From positions 5,022,001 through 5,086,000 of the forward strand of contig NZ_CP094534.1 in the NCBI RefSeq assembly GCF_022811645.1: DNA of 64,000 nt. The letters run 5' to 3'. The translations under genes were made by a program, and so were the position numbers. The notes beneath the pieces were generated by a model. It searched no databases. It saw nothing but the letters and a program-made list of their open reading frames with translations, and had not been told where the DNA came from. This stretch comes from Hymenobacter monticola. GTDB lineage: Bacteria > Bacteroidota > Bacteroidia > Cytophagales > Hymenobacteraceae. How positions within the stretch are numbered: the stretch's first letter is position 1; each line of letters opens with the position of its first letter. Below are positions 15,379 through 25,201 of the stretch, in pieces.

Positions 15379-16242
15379 CTAGGTGTTGAGCACCTCGCCG
15401 CCGTTGGGGTGAATGGCCTGGCCGGTGATGTAGGACGCATCTTCCGAAGCCAGGAACACGAAGGCGGGCGCCACTTCGGAGGGCTGACCGGGGCGCTTCA
15501 TGGTGGTGTCTTGGCCGAACTTGGCCACCTTCTCGGGCGGGAAGCTGGCCGGGATGAGCGGCGTCCAGATGGGGCCGGGCGCCACCGAGTTGGCCCGGAT
15601 TTTCTTCTCCGCCAGCTGCTGCGCAATGGAGCGGATATAGGCCGTGATGGCCCCCTTGGTGGCCGAGTAGTCGACCAGCTGCTGGTTGCCGCGGTAGGCG
15701 TTGATGGAGGAAGTGGCAATGATGGAATCGCCTTCCGTGAGGTGCGGCAGGGCGGCTTTCACCACCCGCACCATGGCAAAGAAGTTGACCTGGAAGGTGT
15801 CTTCGAACTGCTCGTTGGGCAGCTCGGCCACGTCGGTGCTCACGAACTGCTCGGCCGCGTTGCTTACCACAATGTTGAGCTTGCCCAGCTCCTGCATCGT
15901 CTGGCTCACAATGCTTTCGCAAAAGCCCGCCTCGCGCAGGTCGCCGGCCAGGGTGAGGCAGCGGCGGCCTTCGGCTTCCACCAGCTGGCGGGTGGCGGAG
16001 GCGTCGTTTTCTTCTTCGGGCTGGTAGGTGATGGCCACATCGGCGCCTTCGCGGGCAAAGTGCACGGCCACGGCCCGGCCAATGCCGGAGTCGCCGCCCG
16101 TGATGAGGGCCACTTTGCCCTGGAGCTTATCGCTGCCCTTGTAATTGGCCCGGATGTATTCGGGCTGGGGCGTCATCTCGGTTTCGAGGCCGGGCTGTTG
16201 GTCTTGGTGCTGCGGAGGCAGCGCGGTGGGTTTGTCTTCCAT
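15379..16242 (-). CDS. SDR oxidoreductase, general-stress-protein-39-like
   Basis: 287 residues from ATG 16242. A polar N-terminal extension of about 40 residues precedes the Rossmann motif TGGDSGIGRA, as in YdaD/GspA39-type SDRs. It then has NAAEQ, the active-site Ser (ATSSINAY), YSATKGA (the YxxxK pair) and VAPGPIWTPLIP. It probably reduces a carbonyl with NAD(P)H in the cytosol; the physiological substrate is unknown for this group. An in-frame upstream Met (16296) would add 18 residues of poor quality. Confidence 0.9.
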   Translation of the reverse strand: MEDKPTALPPQHQDQQPGLETEMTPQPEYIRANYKGSDKLQGKVALITGGDSGIGRAVAVHFAREGADVAITYQPEEENDASATRQLVEAEGRRCLTLAGDLREAGFCESIVSQTMQELGKLNIVVSNAAEQFVSTDVAELPNEQFEDTFQVNFFAMVRVVKAALPHLTEGDSIIATSSINAYRGNQQLVDYSATKGAITAYIRSIAQQLAEKKIRANSVAPGPIWTPLIPASFPPEKVAKFGQDTTMKRPGQPSEVAPAFVFLASEDASYITGQAIHPNGGEVLNT

Positions 16243-16424
16243 AGTTCGGAGAAAAGAATTAGCTCTCCGTCTATACGGCCGCCCGCCAAGCGCCATGAAC
16301 CGGATTTATACGGGTTTCCTTTCCGTATAAATCGGCAGATTTTGGGGTTGCACTCTTATCGAAGTCCGATGCATTCAATGCCAGTTATTCTGGGGGTGAG
16401 GCGCCCCGCCCGAATAAAGCGTAC

Positions 16425-17066
16425 TCAAGTCAGCCAGCCCTGGCTGGCGGCGGTTTTGATGAGGGCGGCGGTGTTTTTGGCGCCGGTTTTCTCCATGATG
16501 TTCTGGCGGTGGGTTTCGACGGTGCGCGGGCTGGTGTAAAGCTTCTCGGCAATCTGGGCAGTGGTCAGCCCCTCGGCCACCAGCTGCAAAATTTCCTGCT
16601 CGCGTGCCGAGAGGCCGCCCGAAATTTTCACCACGGGCTCGGGGATGACGGCCAGCAGCTTTTCCAGCATGGCCAGGCCCAGCTCCGAGCACAAAAAGCG
16701 CCGGCCCGCGGCCACGGCCCGCACAGCCATCACGATTTCGTCGTGGCCGGCATTTTTGAGCACGTAGCCGTGAGCGCCGGCCGCCAGCACCTGCCCAATG
16801 GCGCGCTCACCGTCGGCCATCGAGAGTATCAACACCCGCACGTCGGGGTATTCGGCGTGCAGCCGCTGGGTGGTGGCCAGGCCGTCGAGGCCCGGCATGT
16901 GCAGGTCGAGCAACACCACGTCGCAGGGCGTGGTGGACAGCCGGGCCAGCAACTGCTCGCCGTCTTCGGCTTCGCCCACTACCTCCAGCCCGTCTTCTTG
17001 CTGAAAAAGCGCACGGAGGCCGTGGCGCAGCACGGCGTGGTCATCAACGAGGAACAGGCGAATCAT
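16425..17066 (-). CDS. NarL/FixJ-type response regulator
   Basis: 213 residues. The receiver domain (1-120) has the acidic pair D8/D9, phospho-acceptor D54 in LLDLHMPG, S82 and K104. The LuxR-type HTH (about 148-211) has LSAREQEILQLVAEG and the recognition region SPRTVETHRQNIMEKTG. Its start overlaps the stop of the large histidine kinase by 4 nt (ATGA), which marks it as the cognate regulator. Cytosolic DNA-binding activator or repressor with unknown targets. Confidence 0.95.
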   Translation of the reverse strand: MIRLFLVDDHAVLRHGLRALFQQEDGLEVVGEAEDGEQLLARLSTTPCDVVLLDLHMPGLDGLATTQRLHAEYPDVRVLILSMADGERAIGQVLAAGAHGYVLKNAGHDEIVMAVRAVAAGRRFLCSELGLAMLEKLLAVIPEPVVKISGGLSAREQEILQLVAEGLTTAQIAEKLYTSPRTVETHRQNIMEKTGAKNTAALIKTAASQGWLT

Positions 17067-20000
17067 GGTTTGAGGAAAACAGGTAAGGGAATGCGGATGC
17101 GTACGTAGGCGCCGCCGGTAGGGACGGAACCGATTTCAAGCTGCCCGCCGAGCAGGGCCACCCGGTCGCGGATGCTGCGCAGGCCCAGGCCGGGGCTTTG
17201 AGCCGGCGCGGCGGCAAAGCCGGGGCCGTTGTCTTCGGCCCGGAACAGCACCCAGCCGGGCATGGTTTCCAGCTCCAGGCCGGCTTCGGTGGCGCCGCGC
17301 GCGTGCTTCACCACGTTTTGGGTGAGCTCCTGGGCCATGCGGTAGAGGGCCATTTGCAGCGAGGGCGCCAGCGGGGCCGCGTCGGCGTCGAGCTGCACCG
17401 AGCAGTGGAAACGCAGCTGCGGGCTGCTCATCTTGCGGCAAATATCCTGCAGGGCCGCCGCCAGGCCAAACTCGGCCAGCACCATGGGCACCAGCTCGTG
17501 CGAGAGGGCGCGGGTTTGGCGGATGGCCTCGCCCAGGAGCTGGTCGGCCTCGCGGCGGGCGGCCACCAGACTGGGGTCGGTGCCCAGCAGGGGGGCGTGC
17601 AGGCGGTCGAGGTGCAGCTTGGTGGCGTACAGAATCTGGCCGATGCCGTTGTGCAGGCTTTCGGCCATGCGCTTGCGCTCGGCTTCCTGGGCGGCCTGCA
17701 CCGCCTCAAACAGCGCGCGCTGCTGCGTCAGGCGTAGGCGCAGATTGTCCTGTTCCAGGCGCTGCAGCTCGCTGATGTCCAGGTCGACGCCCAGCACGCG
17801 CACGGCCTGGCCCTGTGCATCGCGGAGCACCACCGACTTCATGCGCACGGTTTTCACCCGACCGGCCACCTGCAGGCGCAAGGTGTCTTCCGAGTCGCCG
17901 GCGCCGGTGGCCAGGCGCTGCACCAGGTGCTCGGCCCGGGGCCGGTCCTCGGCCACCACGCGGCCCAGGTAGTCGGCCGGGGCCACGGGGCTGCCGGCGG
18001 GCAGGCCGAAGAGTTGGTACATGCCGTCGGACCAGCGCAGGGTGCCGGTGGCCAGGTCGTAGTCCCAGCTGCCCAGGCCGGCCACGGCTTCGGCCTGCTC
18101 CAGCAGGCGCAGGTTTTTGAGGCGTTCCTGCTCGGCAGTTTTGCGCTCGGTGATGTCGAGGTTGGTGGCCACAATGCCGTTGTCGCCCAGCTTCACAAAC
18201 TGGCAGGCAAACCACTTATCGAAGCCTTCATACGGGTAGAAATACTCCATGCCCTGGGGCACGCCGGTTTCCAGGGCTTGCACGGCCAGGTCGAAGATGC
18301 CCGCCTCGCGGATGCCGGGGTACTCCTGGGCGTAAAGCTTGCCCACGAGGTCGGTGCGGCCGGTTTCGCGCACCAGCTCCCCGCTCACCAGCCGCAGCCG
18401 GAAGTCCTGCACGGCGCCGGTTTCGTCGCGCACGGCCTCCTGCACACTCATAGCAATCAGGTTGGTATCGAACACCGACTGCAGCAGGTCGCGGCTGGCT
18501 TGCAGCTCGCGGGTGCGGCGGGCCACGCGCTGCTCCAGCCGGCTGTTGAAGTCGGCCAGCCGCTGCTGGGCCATCATCGTCTCGGTCACGTCCCAGTGCA
18601 CGCCGCGCAGGTACACCACGCCCGTGGCGGCATCGCGGAAGCCTTGGCCGCGCTCTTCTATCCAGCGCACTTCGCCGTCGTTGGGCCGCACAATGCGGAA
18701 AATGCTGTGGAAGTCCTCGCCCGTGCGGCACGCCTCGTCAAACAGGGCCCGGTGGCGCGCGTGGTCGTCGGGGTGCAGCAGCAGCGTGGCGCCCTCCTCG
18801 CTCGTGGCCAAGGCCGTGCCCGGCAGCAGGCCAAACAATTCTTTCGACGTGGCCGACAAGGCAATGCCGTCGCCCTCGGACGTCCATTCGAAGCTGCCCA
18901 TGCGGCCCGCCTGCAAGGCCAGCGACAGCCGCGCCTCGCTCAGGCGCAGGGCGTCTTCGGCCTGCTTGCGGGCCGTGATGTCGGTAAACAGCACGGCCAC
19001 CAGGTTGCTGCCCGGTGCCCCCACCGGGAAGGCGTAGAGCGTGAAGCAGCGCCCCAGCGCCGCCGAGTCTTCCTCGAAGCGCAGCGGCTGGCCGGTTTGC
19101 GCCACCCGGCCGTAGGTGGCAAACCACTTGGGCTCGATGTTGGGCGTCAGCTCCCGAATGGTTTTGCCGGTGGCGTTGGTGAGGCCGTTGTTTTTCTCGA
19201 AGGCGGGGTTAACATCGATGTAGCGCCAGTCGTAGGGCTGGTCCTCCGCATCAAACATCACTTCGATGATGCAATAGCCCTCGTCCATCGAATCGAACAG
19301 GTTGCGGTACTTCTGTTCCGATTCCTGCAGGGCGGCTTCGGCCTGACGCCGGTCCGAAATATCCACCACCGAGCCCACGATGCGCGCCACCTGGCCAGCG
19401 GCATCGCGCAGCACCAAGCTGCGGTCCAGCACGTAGGCGTAGGAGCCGTCGGCGCGGCGCACGCGGTACTCGTTCGTGACGTGCGCGTCGCCAACCGGCG
19501 TCACCCAGCGGGCGACCGCCGGCTGGTCATCGGGGTGGATGAGCCCCAGCCACGTGGCCGAGGTGTTCCCCAGGTCTTCCGGCGCGTAGCCCAGCATGTG
19601 GGTGATGCCGGCACTGCGCGTCACGGCATCGGGGTGCGCCGTCCAGTCGTAAATAAATCCGTTGGACGCTTCTTCGGCCACCCGAAACCGGGTTTCGGAC
19701 GCCTGCACGGCCGCCTCGGCCTGCTTGCGGGCCGTAATATCGTAGCTCACGGCCAGCACGGCCACCACGGCGCCGACGGCGTCGCGCAGGGGGCCGCCCC
19801 GCGTGGCATACGCCCGCCCGCCCTGCTCGTGCTCGTACTCGAAGGGCCGGCCGGCCAGCGCCTGCTCGTAGTGCCGCTGAAAGTCGGGCCACTGCTCGGG
19901 GGAGGCCATTGCCTGCACCGATTGGCCCACAAAGTCGGCGGCCTCGTACCCGGACTGCCGCAGGGCGGCGCCCTCGGCCAGCTGGTAGCGCAAGCTGCGG

Positions 20001-23000
20001 TCCACGATGAACACGGCCGCACCGGGCAAGTTTTCTATCACGGCCCGCAGGCGCTGCTCGCTCTCGCGCTGGGCTTCTTCGGCCCGGCTGCGCGCCACGG
20101 CGGCCCAAGTGCGCTCGGCGGTTTCCTCCACCAGGCTCATTTCCTCGTCCGTCCACCGGCGGGCCCGGTCCCAATAAACCCCCAACGCGGCCACGAGCCG
20201 CCCTTCCTTCACGAGCGGCACGGCAATGTAGGTGCGGGCCCCAATGCCCTCGTGGGCGGCCAGGGCCGCTTCTTCCACGCGCGGGTCGGTGGCGGCGTCG
20301 GCCATGGCCAGCGGTTGCCCCGCGGCAATGGCGTCTTTAACGTAGGGCCCCAGGTCGTCGAGGCGCACGCGGCTGGTGGGGGGCGGGCCGTCTTTGGCGT
20401 AGCCGCTCACGGCCACAAAATGCTCCCCGTCGGGTTCGGCCTCCCAATACTGGGCGCGGTCGGCGCCGAAATGCTCGCCCAGCACGCGCGTGGCCGCCGT
20501 CTGGATGTCGGCCGGGTTTTGCAGTGGCCGCAACGCGTCGCTGAGCTGGAGCAGGAACGCCTGCCGCTCCTCGGCGCGCTTGCGGGCCGTGATGTCGCGA
20601 AAAAAAACCGCCAGGCCGCCGCGCGGGCTGGGGTACATGCTCGCCTCAATCCAGATGCCCAGAATGGGCGACACCGTTTCGAAATGTGCCGGCTGGCGGG
20701 TTTTCAGCACTTCTTGCTGGCGGCGGTAGGGTTCGCTGCCCACCGCCTGCGGGAACACCTTCCAGTAGTGCTGGCCGAGGAGCAAGGCGGGGTCGAGGCC
20801 CCAAAGCTGGGCCGCCCGCTGGTTTATGTAAGTGAAGTTGGATTCGGCATCGAGGGCGTAGAAGGCGTCGTGCGTGCTTTCCAGCACGCCCGCCAGCTGG
20901 GTGTGCACGTCCTGCAGGGCGGCCTCGGCCTGGGCGCGCTCCAGGCGGATGTAGATGCGGGCGGCCAGCTGTTGCAAGAGCTTCACCTCGTCGGGCGCCC
21001 AGGCGCTGGGACCGGTCCGTGCCACGGAGAGCAGAAAATGCCACCGCCCGTTGACGAGGTAGGGAATGTCGACGGACGAGCCAAAGCCCATGTCGGCCAG
21101 AATGCCGAGGGGCATGTTGATGAGCGGGCTGGACTCCTCACCGGTGAGCACCAGTGGCTGGCCGGCGTCGAGGTGCGCCCGGCCGGCCGGCGTGAGGTAG
21201 CCGTCGATGCGGTGCCGCCCCAGCACCGCGGGCAGGTGCGCGGCGTCGCGCCGCCAGTCGAAGACGACGTCCAGCAGCTCCCCGGTGGCATCCACCACCG
21301 CCAGGTGGCAGCGCGAGAGCTGCAGGTAGCCGGCCAGGCGTTCGGTCACGCGCGCCATAATCTGCTCGGCGCTGAGGGCGGGTGCAAACTCCACGTTCAG
21401 GTCGGCCAGAAAGGCCAGGTTGGCTTCGCGGCGCTTGCGCCGGGTGATGTTGCGCACGATGACGCCCACGCGCCGGCTCTCGGCGCTACCAATGCGCGCC
21501 GCCGTGGTTTGAAACCATTGGCCGCCCAGGCTGTGCATCTGGTATTCAAGATGCAGCGGCTCGCCGGTGGCCATAATGCCGGCGTATTTCTCCAGCAAAA
21601 GCCCCTGGTTTTCCGGCAATACCTCGGAGCGGCGCCGGCCCTGCACGTCTATCCCCACATGGCGGACGAAGGCCGGGTTGGTTTCGAGGTACACAAAATC
21701 GGCCAATTGCCCGTGGGCATCGGGCAGCAGCTCCAGAATGGCAAAGCCATCGTCGACGGCCGCAAACAGCGTGCGGTATTTCTCTTCCGATGCGGCCAGG
21801 GCCTGCTCGGTACGGGCCCGCTCCACCGCCGACCAGGTGCGCTCGGCTACTTCGGTGGCCAGGGCCATGTCGGCGGCCGTCCATTCGCGGGGCGTGGCTT
21901 GCATCAGGCACAGCACGCCGGTGGGCTGCCCGTTTTTGAGGAGGGGAACGTTCAGGCAGGAAACCACCCCGAGCCGCGCGGCCTGCTGGCGCAGGGGCTC
22001 GTCGAGGGCCTGGACCTGGCCCAGGTCGTACACGGCGAAGGGGCGGCCTGCATCCACCAAGGTCCGCAGCTGGCCAAAATCGGTCAACGGGTAGGTACCG
22101 GCCGCCGAGGGCAGGCCTTCGGCAGCGTCGTCGCAGCGGATGGTGGCCTGCTCGTCCGAGATTTCGCAGTAGTAGCAGCGGTCGGCGTTGAAATACAGCC
22201 GGGTCAGGCGGGTGATGGCTTCCTGGATGGCCACCGGGCTGGTAAGCGGGCCCAAGTCATCGACCAGGCGCAGCCGAAATGCGTCGGCCTCGGCGGCGCG
22301 GCGCAGCGACGTTTCGGCGTCTTTGCGGGGCGTGATGTCGTTGAACAGCACCGCCACCTGGTGGGCTTCGGGCGCTCCCACCCGAAAGGCGTGCACGTCG
22401 AGCCAGCGGCCCACGGGCGGCACGTAGTGCTCCACGCGCACGGTTTCGCCCGTCAGGGCCACCCGGCCATAGGTTTCAAACCAGAAGGCGTCCAGGTCGG
22501 GCAGCAGTTCGGAGGCGGTTTTGCCCAACACGTTGGCCGGCATGCCCGACTGACGGGCAAAAGCCGGGTTCAGCTCCAGGTAACGAAAATCCACGGCCCG
22601 CTGCCCGGTGGCGTCGAACAGGACTTCGAGCACGCAAAACCCTTGGTCCATGCTGTGGAACAAGGACTGGTACCGGTCGGTGGCGCGCTGCGTCAGCTCG
22701 TCGCCCAGGCGCAGGGCTTCGGCCTGGGTTTGTTTCAACTCGGTAATGTCGCGGGCGATGCCGAGGACGGTGTCGATTTCCCCGTCGCGCACTTCGGGCA
22801 CCAGGCGCGAGTAGAAGTACGCCGTGCCGTGCGGCCCGGGAAAAGGGTTGTAATGTTCCTGCGGCTGGCCCGTGGCAAACACGCGCCGCAGGGCCGCCAT
22901 GTAGGGCCCAGCGATGTCGGCGGATGCGCCCATCTCGGCGAAAGTGCGGCCAAGCAAGGCCTCCAGGGGCTGGCCCATCTTGGCGGCGAGGGCGGCGTTG

Positions 23001-23449
23001 GCGTAGCGCAGGCGCAGGTCGGGCGTCCAGCGGGTGAGCACGTCGGGGGTGTTTTCGGCCAGGGCCTGGTACTGCTGCTCGCGCTGCTTCTGGGGGGTGA
23101 TGTCTTGCCCGTAGAGCGACCAGCCGCCGGGCTGCCGGGCGGCCGAGAGGGAAATCCATTGCTCCTGTGCGGCCAGAAACACCTCGCGGGGCGCCGTGGC
23201 ATCGGTTTCGAGCAGCTGCAGCAGGGCTGCGCGCGCGGGCGCCGGCAAGCCAGCCGCTGCTAAAGGCCGGCCCAGCAGGTCGGCGGCGGGGGCGCTGCAC
23301 CAGCGGGCCGCCTGCCGGTTGATGCGCCGGATGACGCGCTGCTCGTCCAACACAAGCACTCCCCACGGCAAGGCATCGAGCAGCCCCTCAGCCGCCAAGG
23401 TACCGTCCGGCTGAATAGGGTCGGGCTGCGCGGCGGGGGTGGGTTCCAT
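17063..23449 (-). CDS. Giant multi-PAS/GAF sensor histidine kinase
   Basis: 2128 residues, no transmembrane segment. I count eleven PAS and three GAF modules in the order PAS-PAS-PAS-GAF-PAS-GAF-PAS-GAF and then six PAS, most closed by a DIT-(A/E/P)RK linker. The kinase end is the NarX/DesK-like type: phospho-acceptor His1933 in SLHNGIGQ, N-box ELTQNVVKH (about 2042) and G-box DNGPGF (about 2073) with GLGLRSIRDR. There is no receiver domain, matching the separate NarL-type regulator downstream (4-nt overlap). PAS modules 3, 4 and 8 are very alike (FxSMDxGxCxxEV), which suggests internal duplication. Multi-signal cytosolic sensing is inferred; ligands are unknown. Confidence 0.95.
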   Translation of the reverse strand: MEPTPAAQPDPIQPDGTLAAEGLLDALPWGVLVLDEQRVIRRINRQAARWCSAPAADLLGRPLAAAGLPAPARAALLQLLETDATAPREVFLAAQEQWISLSAARQPGGWSLYGQDITPQKQREQQYQALAENTPDVLTRWTPDLRLRYANAALAAKMGQPLEALLGRTFAEMGASADIAGPYMAALRRVFATGQPQEHYNPFPGPHGTAYFYSRLVPEVRDGEIDTVLGIARDITELKQTQAEALRLGDELTQRATDRYQSLFHSMDQGFCVLEVLFDATGQRAVDFRYLELNPAFARQSGMPANVLGKTASELLPDLDAFWFETYGRVALTGETVRVEHYVPPVGRWLDVHAFRVGAPEAHQVAVLFNDITPRKDAETSLRRAAEADAFRLRLVDDLGPLTSPVAIQEAITRLTRLYFNADRCYYCEISDEQATIRCDDAAEGLPSAAGTYPLTDFGQLRTLVDAGRPFAVYDLGQVQALDEPLRQQAARLGVVSCLNVPLLKNGQPTGVLCLMQATPREWTAADMALATEVAERTWSAVERARTEQALAASEEKYRTLFAAVDDGFAILELLPDAHGQLADFVYLETNPAFVRHVGIDVQGRRRSEVLPENQGLLLEKYAGIMATGEPLHLEYQMHSLGGQWFQTTAARIGSAESRRVGVIVRNITRRKRREANLAFLADLNVEFAPALSAEQIMARVTERLAGYLQLSRCHLAVVDATGELLDVVFDWRRDAAHLPAVLGRHRIDGYLTPAGRAHLDAGQPLVLTGEESSPLINMPLGILADMGFGSSVDIPYLVNGRWHFLLSVARTGPSAWAPDEVKLLQQLAARIYIRLERAQAEAALQDVHTQLAGVLESTHDAFYALDAESNFTYINQRAAQLWGLDPALLLGQHYWKVFPQAVGSEPYRRQQEVLKTRQPAHFETVSPILGIWIEASMYPSPRGGLAVFFRDITARKRAEERQAFLLQLSDALRPLQNPADIQTAATRVLGEHFGADRAQYWEAEPDGEHFVAVSGYAKDGPPPTSRVRLDDLGPYVKDAIAAGQPLAMADAATDPRVEEAALAAHEGIGARTYIAVPLVKEGRLVAALGVYWDRARRWTDEEMSLVEETAERTWAAVARSRAEEAQRESEQRLRAVIENLPGAAVFIVDRSLRYQLAEGAALRQSGYEAADFVGQSVQAMASPEQWPDFQRHYEQALAGRPFEYEHEQGGRAYATRGGPLRDAVGAVVAVLAVSYDITARKQAEAAVQASETRFRVAEEASNGFIYDWTAHPDAVTRSAGITHMLGYAPEDLGNTSATWLGLIHPDDQPAVARWVTPVGDAHVTNEYRVRRADGSYAYVLDRSLVLRDAAGQVARIVGSVVDISDRRQAEAALQESEQKYRNLFDSMDEGYCIIEVMFDAEDQPYDWRYIDVNPAFEKNNGLTNATGKTIRELTPNIEPKWFATYGRVAQTGQPLRFEEDSAALGRCFTLYAFPVGAPGSNLVAVLFTDITARKQAEDALRLSEARLSLALQAGRMGSFEWTSEGDGIALSATSKELFGLLPGTALATSEEGATLLLHPDDHARHRALFDEACRTGEDFHSIFRIVRPNDGEVRWIEERGQGFRDAATGVVYLRGVHWDVTETMMAQQRLADFNSRLEQRVARRTRELQASRDLLQSVFDTNLIAMSVQEAVRDETGAVQDFRLRLVSGELVRETGRTDLVGKLYAQEYPGIREAGIFDLAVQALETGVPQGMEYFYPYEGFDKWFACQFVKLGDNGIVATNLDITERKTAEQERLKNLRLLEQAEAVAGLGSWDYDLATGTLRWSDGMYQLFGLPAGSPVAPADYLGRVVAEDRPRAEHLVQRLATGAGDSEDTLRLQVAGRVKTVRMKSVVLRDAQGQAVRVLGVDLDISELQRLEQDNLRLRLTQQRALFEAVQAAQEAERKRMAESLHNGIGQILYATKLHLDRLHAPLLGTDPSLVAARREADQLLGEAIRQTRALSHELVPMVLAEFGLAAALQDICRKMSSPQLRFHCSVQLDADAAPLAPSLQMALYRMAQELTQNVVKHARGATEAGLELETMPGWVLFRAEDNGPGFAAAPAQSPGLGLRSIRDRVALLGGQLEIGSVPTGGAYVRIRIPLPVFLKP

Positions 23450-23475
23450 CGGGGTGGGCGGGCTGGTGGGCTCAG

Positions 23476-23483
23476 CAAATGTA
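23476..23483 (-). promoter_or_regulatory. -7 promoter box (TACATTTG) of the kinase-regulator operon
   Basis: Consensus TAnnTTTG 26 nt before the kinase ATG, on the minus strand. The -33 element is not obvious. Confidence 0.5.
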
Positions 23484-23654
23484 AGCCGTACGAACAGTGC
23501 TTACACGGGTTAGCACCGGGGCAAAACAGGACTGCGGCGGTTAGCCGAATCGTAGCGGCGGGCGGATTTTGTGGTGGTCTGTGAAGTGCGCTTTTGGGTT
23601 GAAATCCGGGCTCTTGTTTAAGCCCAGTAAATCCGCTGCGTCGTTCTGACGTGG

Positions 23655-23777
23655 CGCCTCACCCCCCGGCCCCCTCTCCGGGTGGAGCGGGAGTGCGTTC
23701 AACGATTCATTGCCACGCAAAAATGTGCAAAGCCGCTGCTCCCTCTTCTTTTCGGAGAGGGGGCCATGGGGTGAAGC
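23655..23777. repeat. Palindromic element, family C (copy 2, degenerate)
   Basis: CGCCTCACCCCC and CCCCTCTCCGG at the left and GGAGAGGGGGCCATGGGGTGAAGCG at the right (written here as its parts) form imperfect arms around a spacer of about 60 nt. It occupies most of the 23484-23801 gap, where no gene is seen. Confidence 0.75.
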
Positions 23778-23801
23778 GCAACATCTGGCAGAAATGCTTT
23801 C

Positions 23802-25178
23802 CTAATACACCCGCTCCGATTCCGGCGTCGGTACCACCGCTCCGGGCGCCGTTTCGCGGCGGAAGCGCAGCAGCAGCACCCCGGCCACGATGGTGAGCCC
23901 CAGCAATAGCCCCACCCACACGCCCGGCGCGCCCCAGTGCAGCCGGAAGCCCAGTACGTAGCCCAGCGGCAAGGCCACCGCCCAGTAAGCCAACAGCGCC
24001 ACCACCGAGGGCACCTTCACGTCTTCAAGCCCCCGCAGGGCGCCCAGGCCCACCACCTGCAAGCCGTCCGACACCTGAAACAGGGCCGCGATGAGCAGCA
24101 GCGTGGCCGCCTGCGCCACCACGGCCGGGTCGTGGCTGTAGAGCAGCGGTGCCACTTGCCGCGTGGCCACAAACAGCAGCCCCATTGTGCCCATAAAGGC
24201 AAACGCCAGCCCGTAGGCCGCAAAGCCCGCCTGCCGCGCCTCGGCCAAGTGGCCGCTGCCCTGCAGGTTGCCCACCCGAATGGTGGCCGCTGCCGCAATG
24301 CCGCTGGCGGCCATGTAGGTGAACGAAGCCAGGTTGATGGCCACCTGATGGGCGGCCAGGGTGGTGGCGCCCAGCCAGCCTATCATGATGGCCGAGGCGG
24401 CGAACGCGCCCACCTCAAAAGCCATCTGCACGCCGATGGGCGCGCCCAGGTCGAAGAGGCGGCGCAGGGTGGCGGCATCGGGCAGCCAGCGGCCCACGGC
24501 GGCGCGGTATTCGTGCAGGCGCTGGGCCAGCAGCACGTAGCCGGCCATGAGCCCGGCCATGAGGATGCGCGCCGCCAGCGTGGCCCAGGCCGAGCCCATC
24601 AGCCCCATAGCCGGCGCCCCCCAGTGGCCAAACACGAGGGCGTAGCACAGGGCGGCGTTCACCACGTTGGCCAGCACCGACAGCCACATGGCCTGCCGCG
24701 TCAGCCCCAGCCCCTCGGCAAATTCGCGGAAGCCCTGGAACACCATCAGCGGCAGCAAGGACCAGCTGATGACCCGTACCCAGGGCGCGGCCATCGTCAC
24801 CACTTCGGGCGACTGGCCCAAGTAGTGCAGCAGCGAAGGCACCACCTGCCCCACCCCCGCCAGCACCAGCCCGGCCAGCGTGCACAGCCACACCGAGGAA
24901 GCCAGCAGCCGGCCCAGGTCGGGCAGGTCGCGCCGGCCGTGGGCGGCGGCTACCAGCGGCACGCTGCCCATGCTCAGGCCAATGCCCAGTATCATCAGCA
25001 CCGTGGTGCTGCTCACGCCCAGGCTCACGGCCGCCAGCGGCACCGTGCCCGTGCGCCCCACCAGCACCGAATCGACGAAGCTGACCGAGATGTGGCCCAG
25101 CTGCGACAGTACCACTGGGTAGGCCAGCAACACAGTAGGCCGCAGGTGCGGGCGGATATTTTCAAACGTCTTTCCCAT
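23802..25178 (-). CDS. MATE family multidrug/toxin exporter (NorM-like)
   Basis: 458 residues from ATG 25178. Twelve hydrophobic segments form two homologous halves, beginning with the MATE opening LAYPVVLSQLGHISVSFVDS and VLVGRTGTVPLAAVS. The second half has LGAPIGVQMAFEVGAF and LAAHQVAINLASF. It is an inner-membrane antiporter driven by Na+ or H+. The frame extends upstream to 25310, but that part translates a 21-bp DNA repeat (RF-x-TT units) and follows a promoter box, so it is not coding. Regulation through the repeat array is possible. Confidence 0.93.
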   Translation of the reverse strand: MGKTFENIRPHLRPTVLLAYPVVLSQLGHISVSFVDSVLVGRTGTVPLAAVSLGVSSTTVLMILGIGLSMGSVPLVAAAHGRRDLPDLGRLLASSVWLCTLAGLVLAGVGQVVPSLLHYLGQSPEVVTMAAPWVRVISWSLLPLMVFQGFREFAEGLGLTRQAMWLSVLANVVNAALCYALVFGHWGAPAMGLMGSAWATLAARILMAGLMAGYVLLAQRLHEYRAAVGRWLPDAATLRRLFDLGAPIGVQMAFEVGAFAASAIMIGWLGATTLAAHQVAINLASFTYMAASGIAAAATIRVGNLQGSGHLAEARQAGFAAYGLAFAFMGTMGLLFVATRQVAPLLYSHDPAVVAQAATLLLIAALFQVSDGLQVVGLGALRGLEDVKVPSVVALLAYWAVALPLGYVLGFRLHWGAPGVWVGLLLGLTIVAGVLLLRFRRETAPGAVVPTPESERVY

Positions 25179-25192
25179 AAATTTTAGCCTCG

Positions 25193-25200
25193 CAAAGGTA
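25193..25200 (-). promoter_or_regulatory. -7 promoter box (TACCTTTG) of the MATE gene
   Basis: Consensus TAnnTTTG 14 nt before the MATE start. The -33 region would fall inside the first units of the 21-bp array that begins at 25202. Confidence 0.6.
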
Positions 25201-25201
25201 C

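Noticed and set aside
17927-23263. A 1778-codon open frame on the strand opposite the giant kinase
   Set aside because: It is the mirror of a GC-rich gene with strong third-position bias. Its translation is rich in His/Gly/Ala/Val without domains, while the opposite strand has clear PAS, GAF and kinase motifs.
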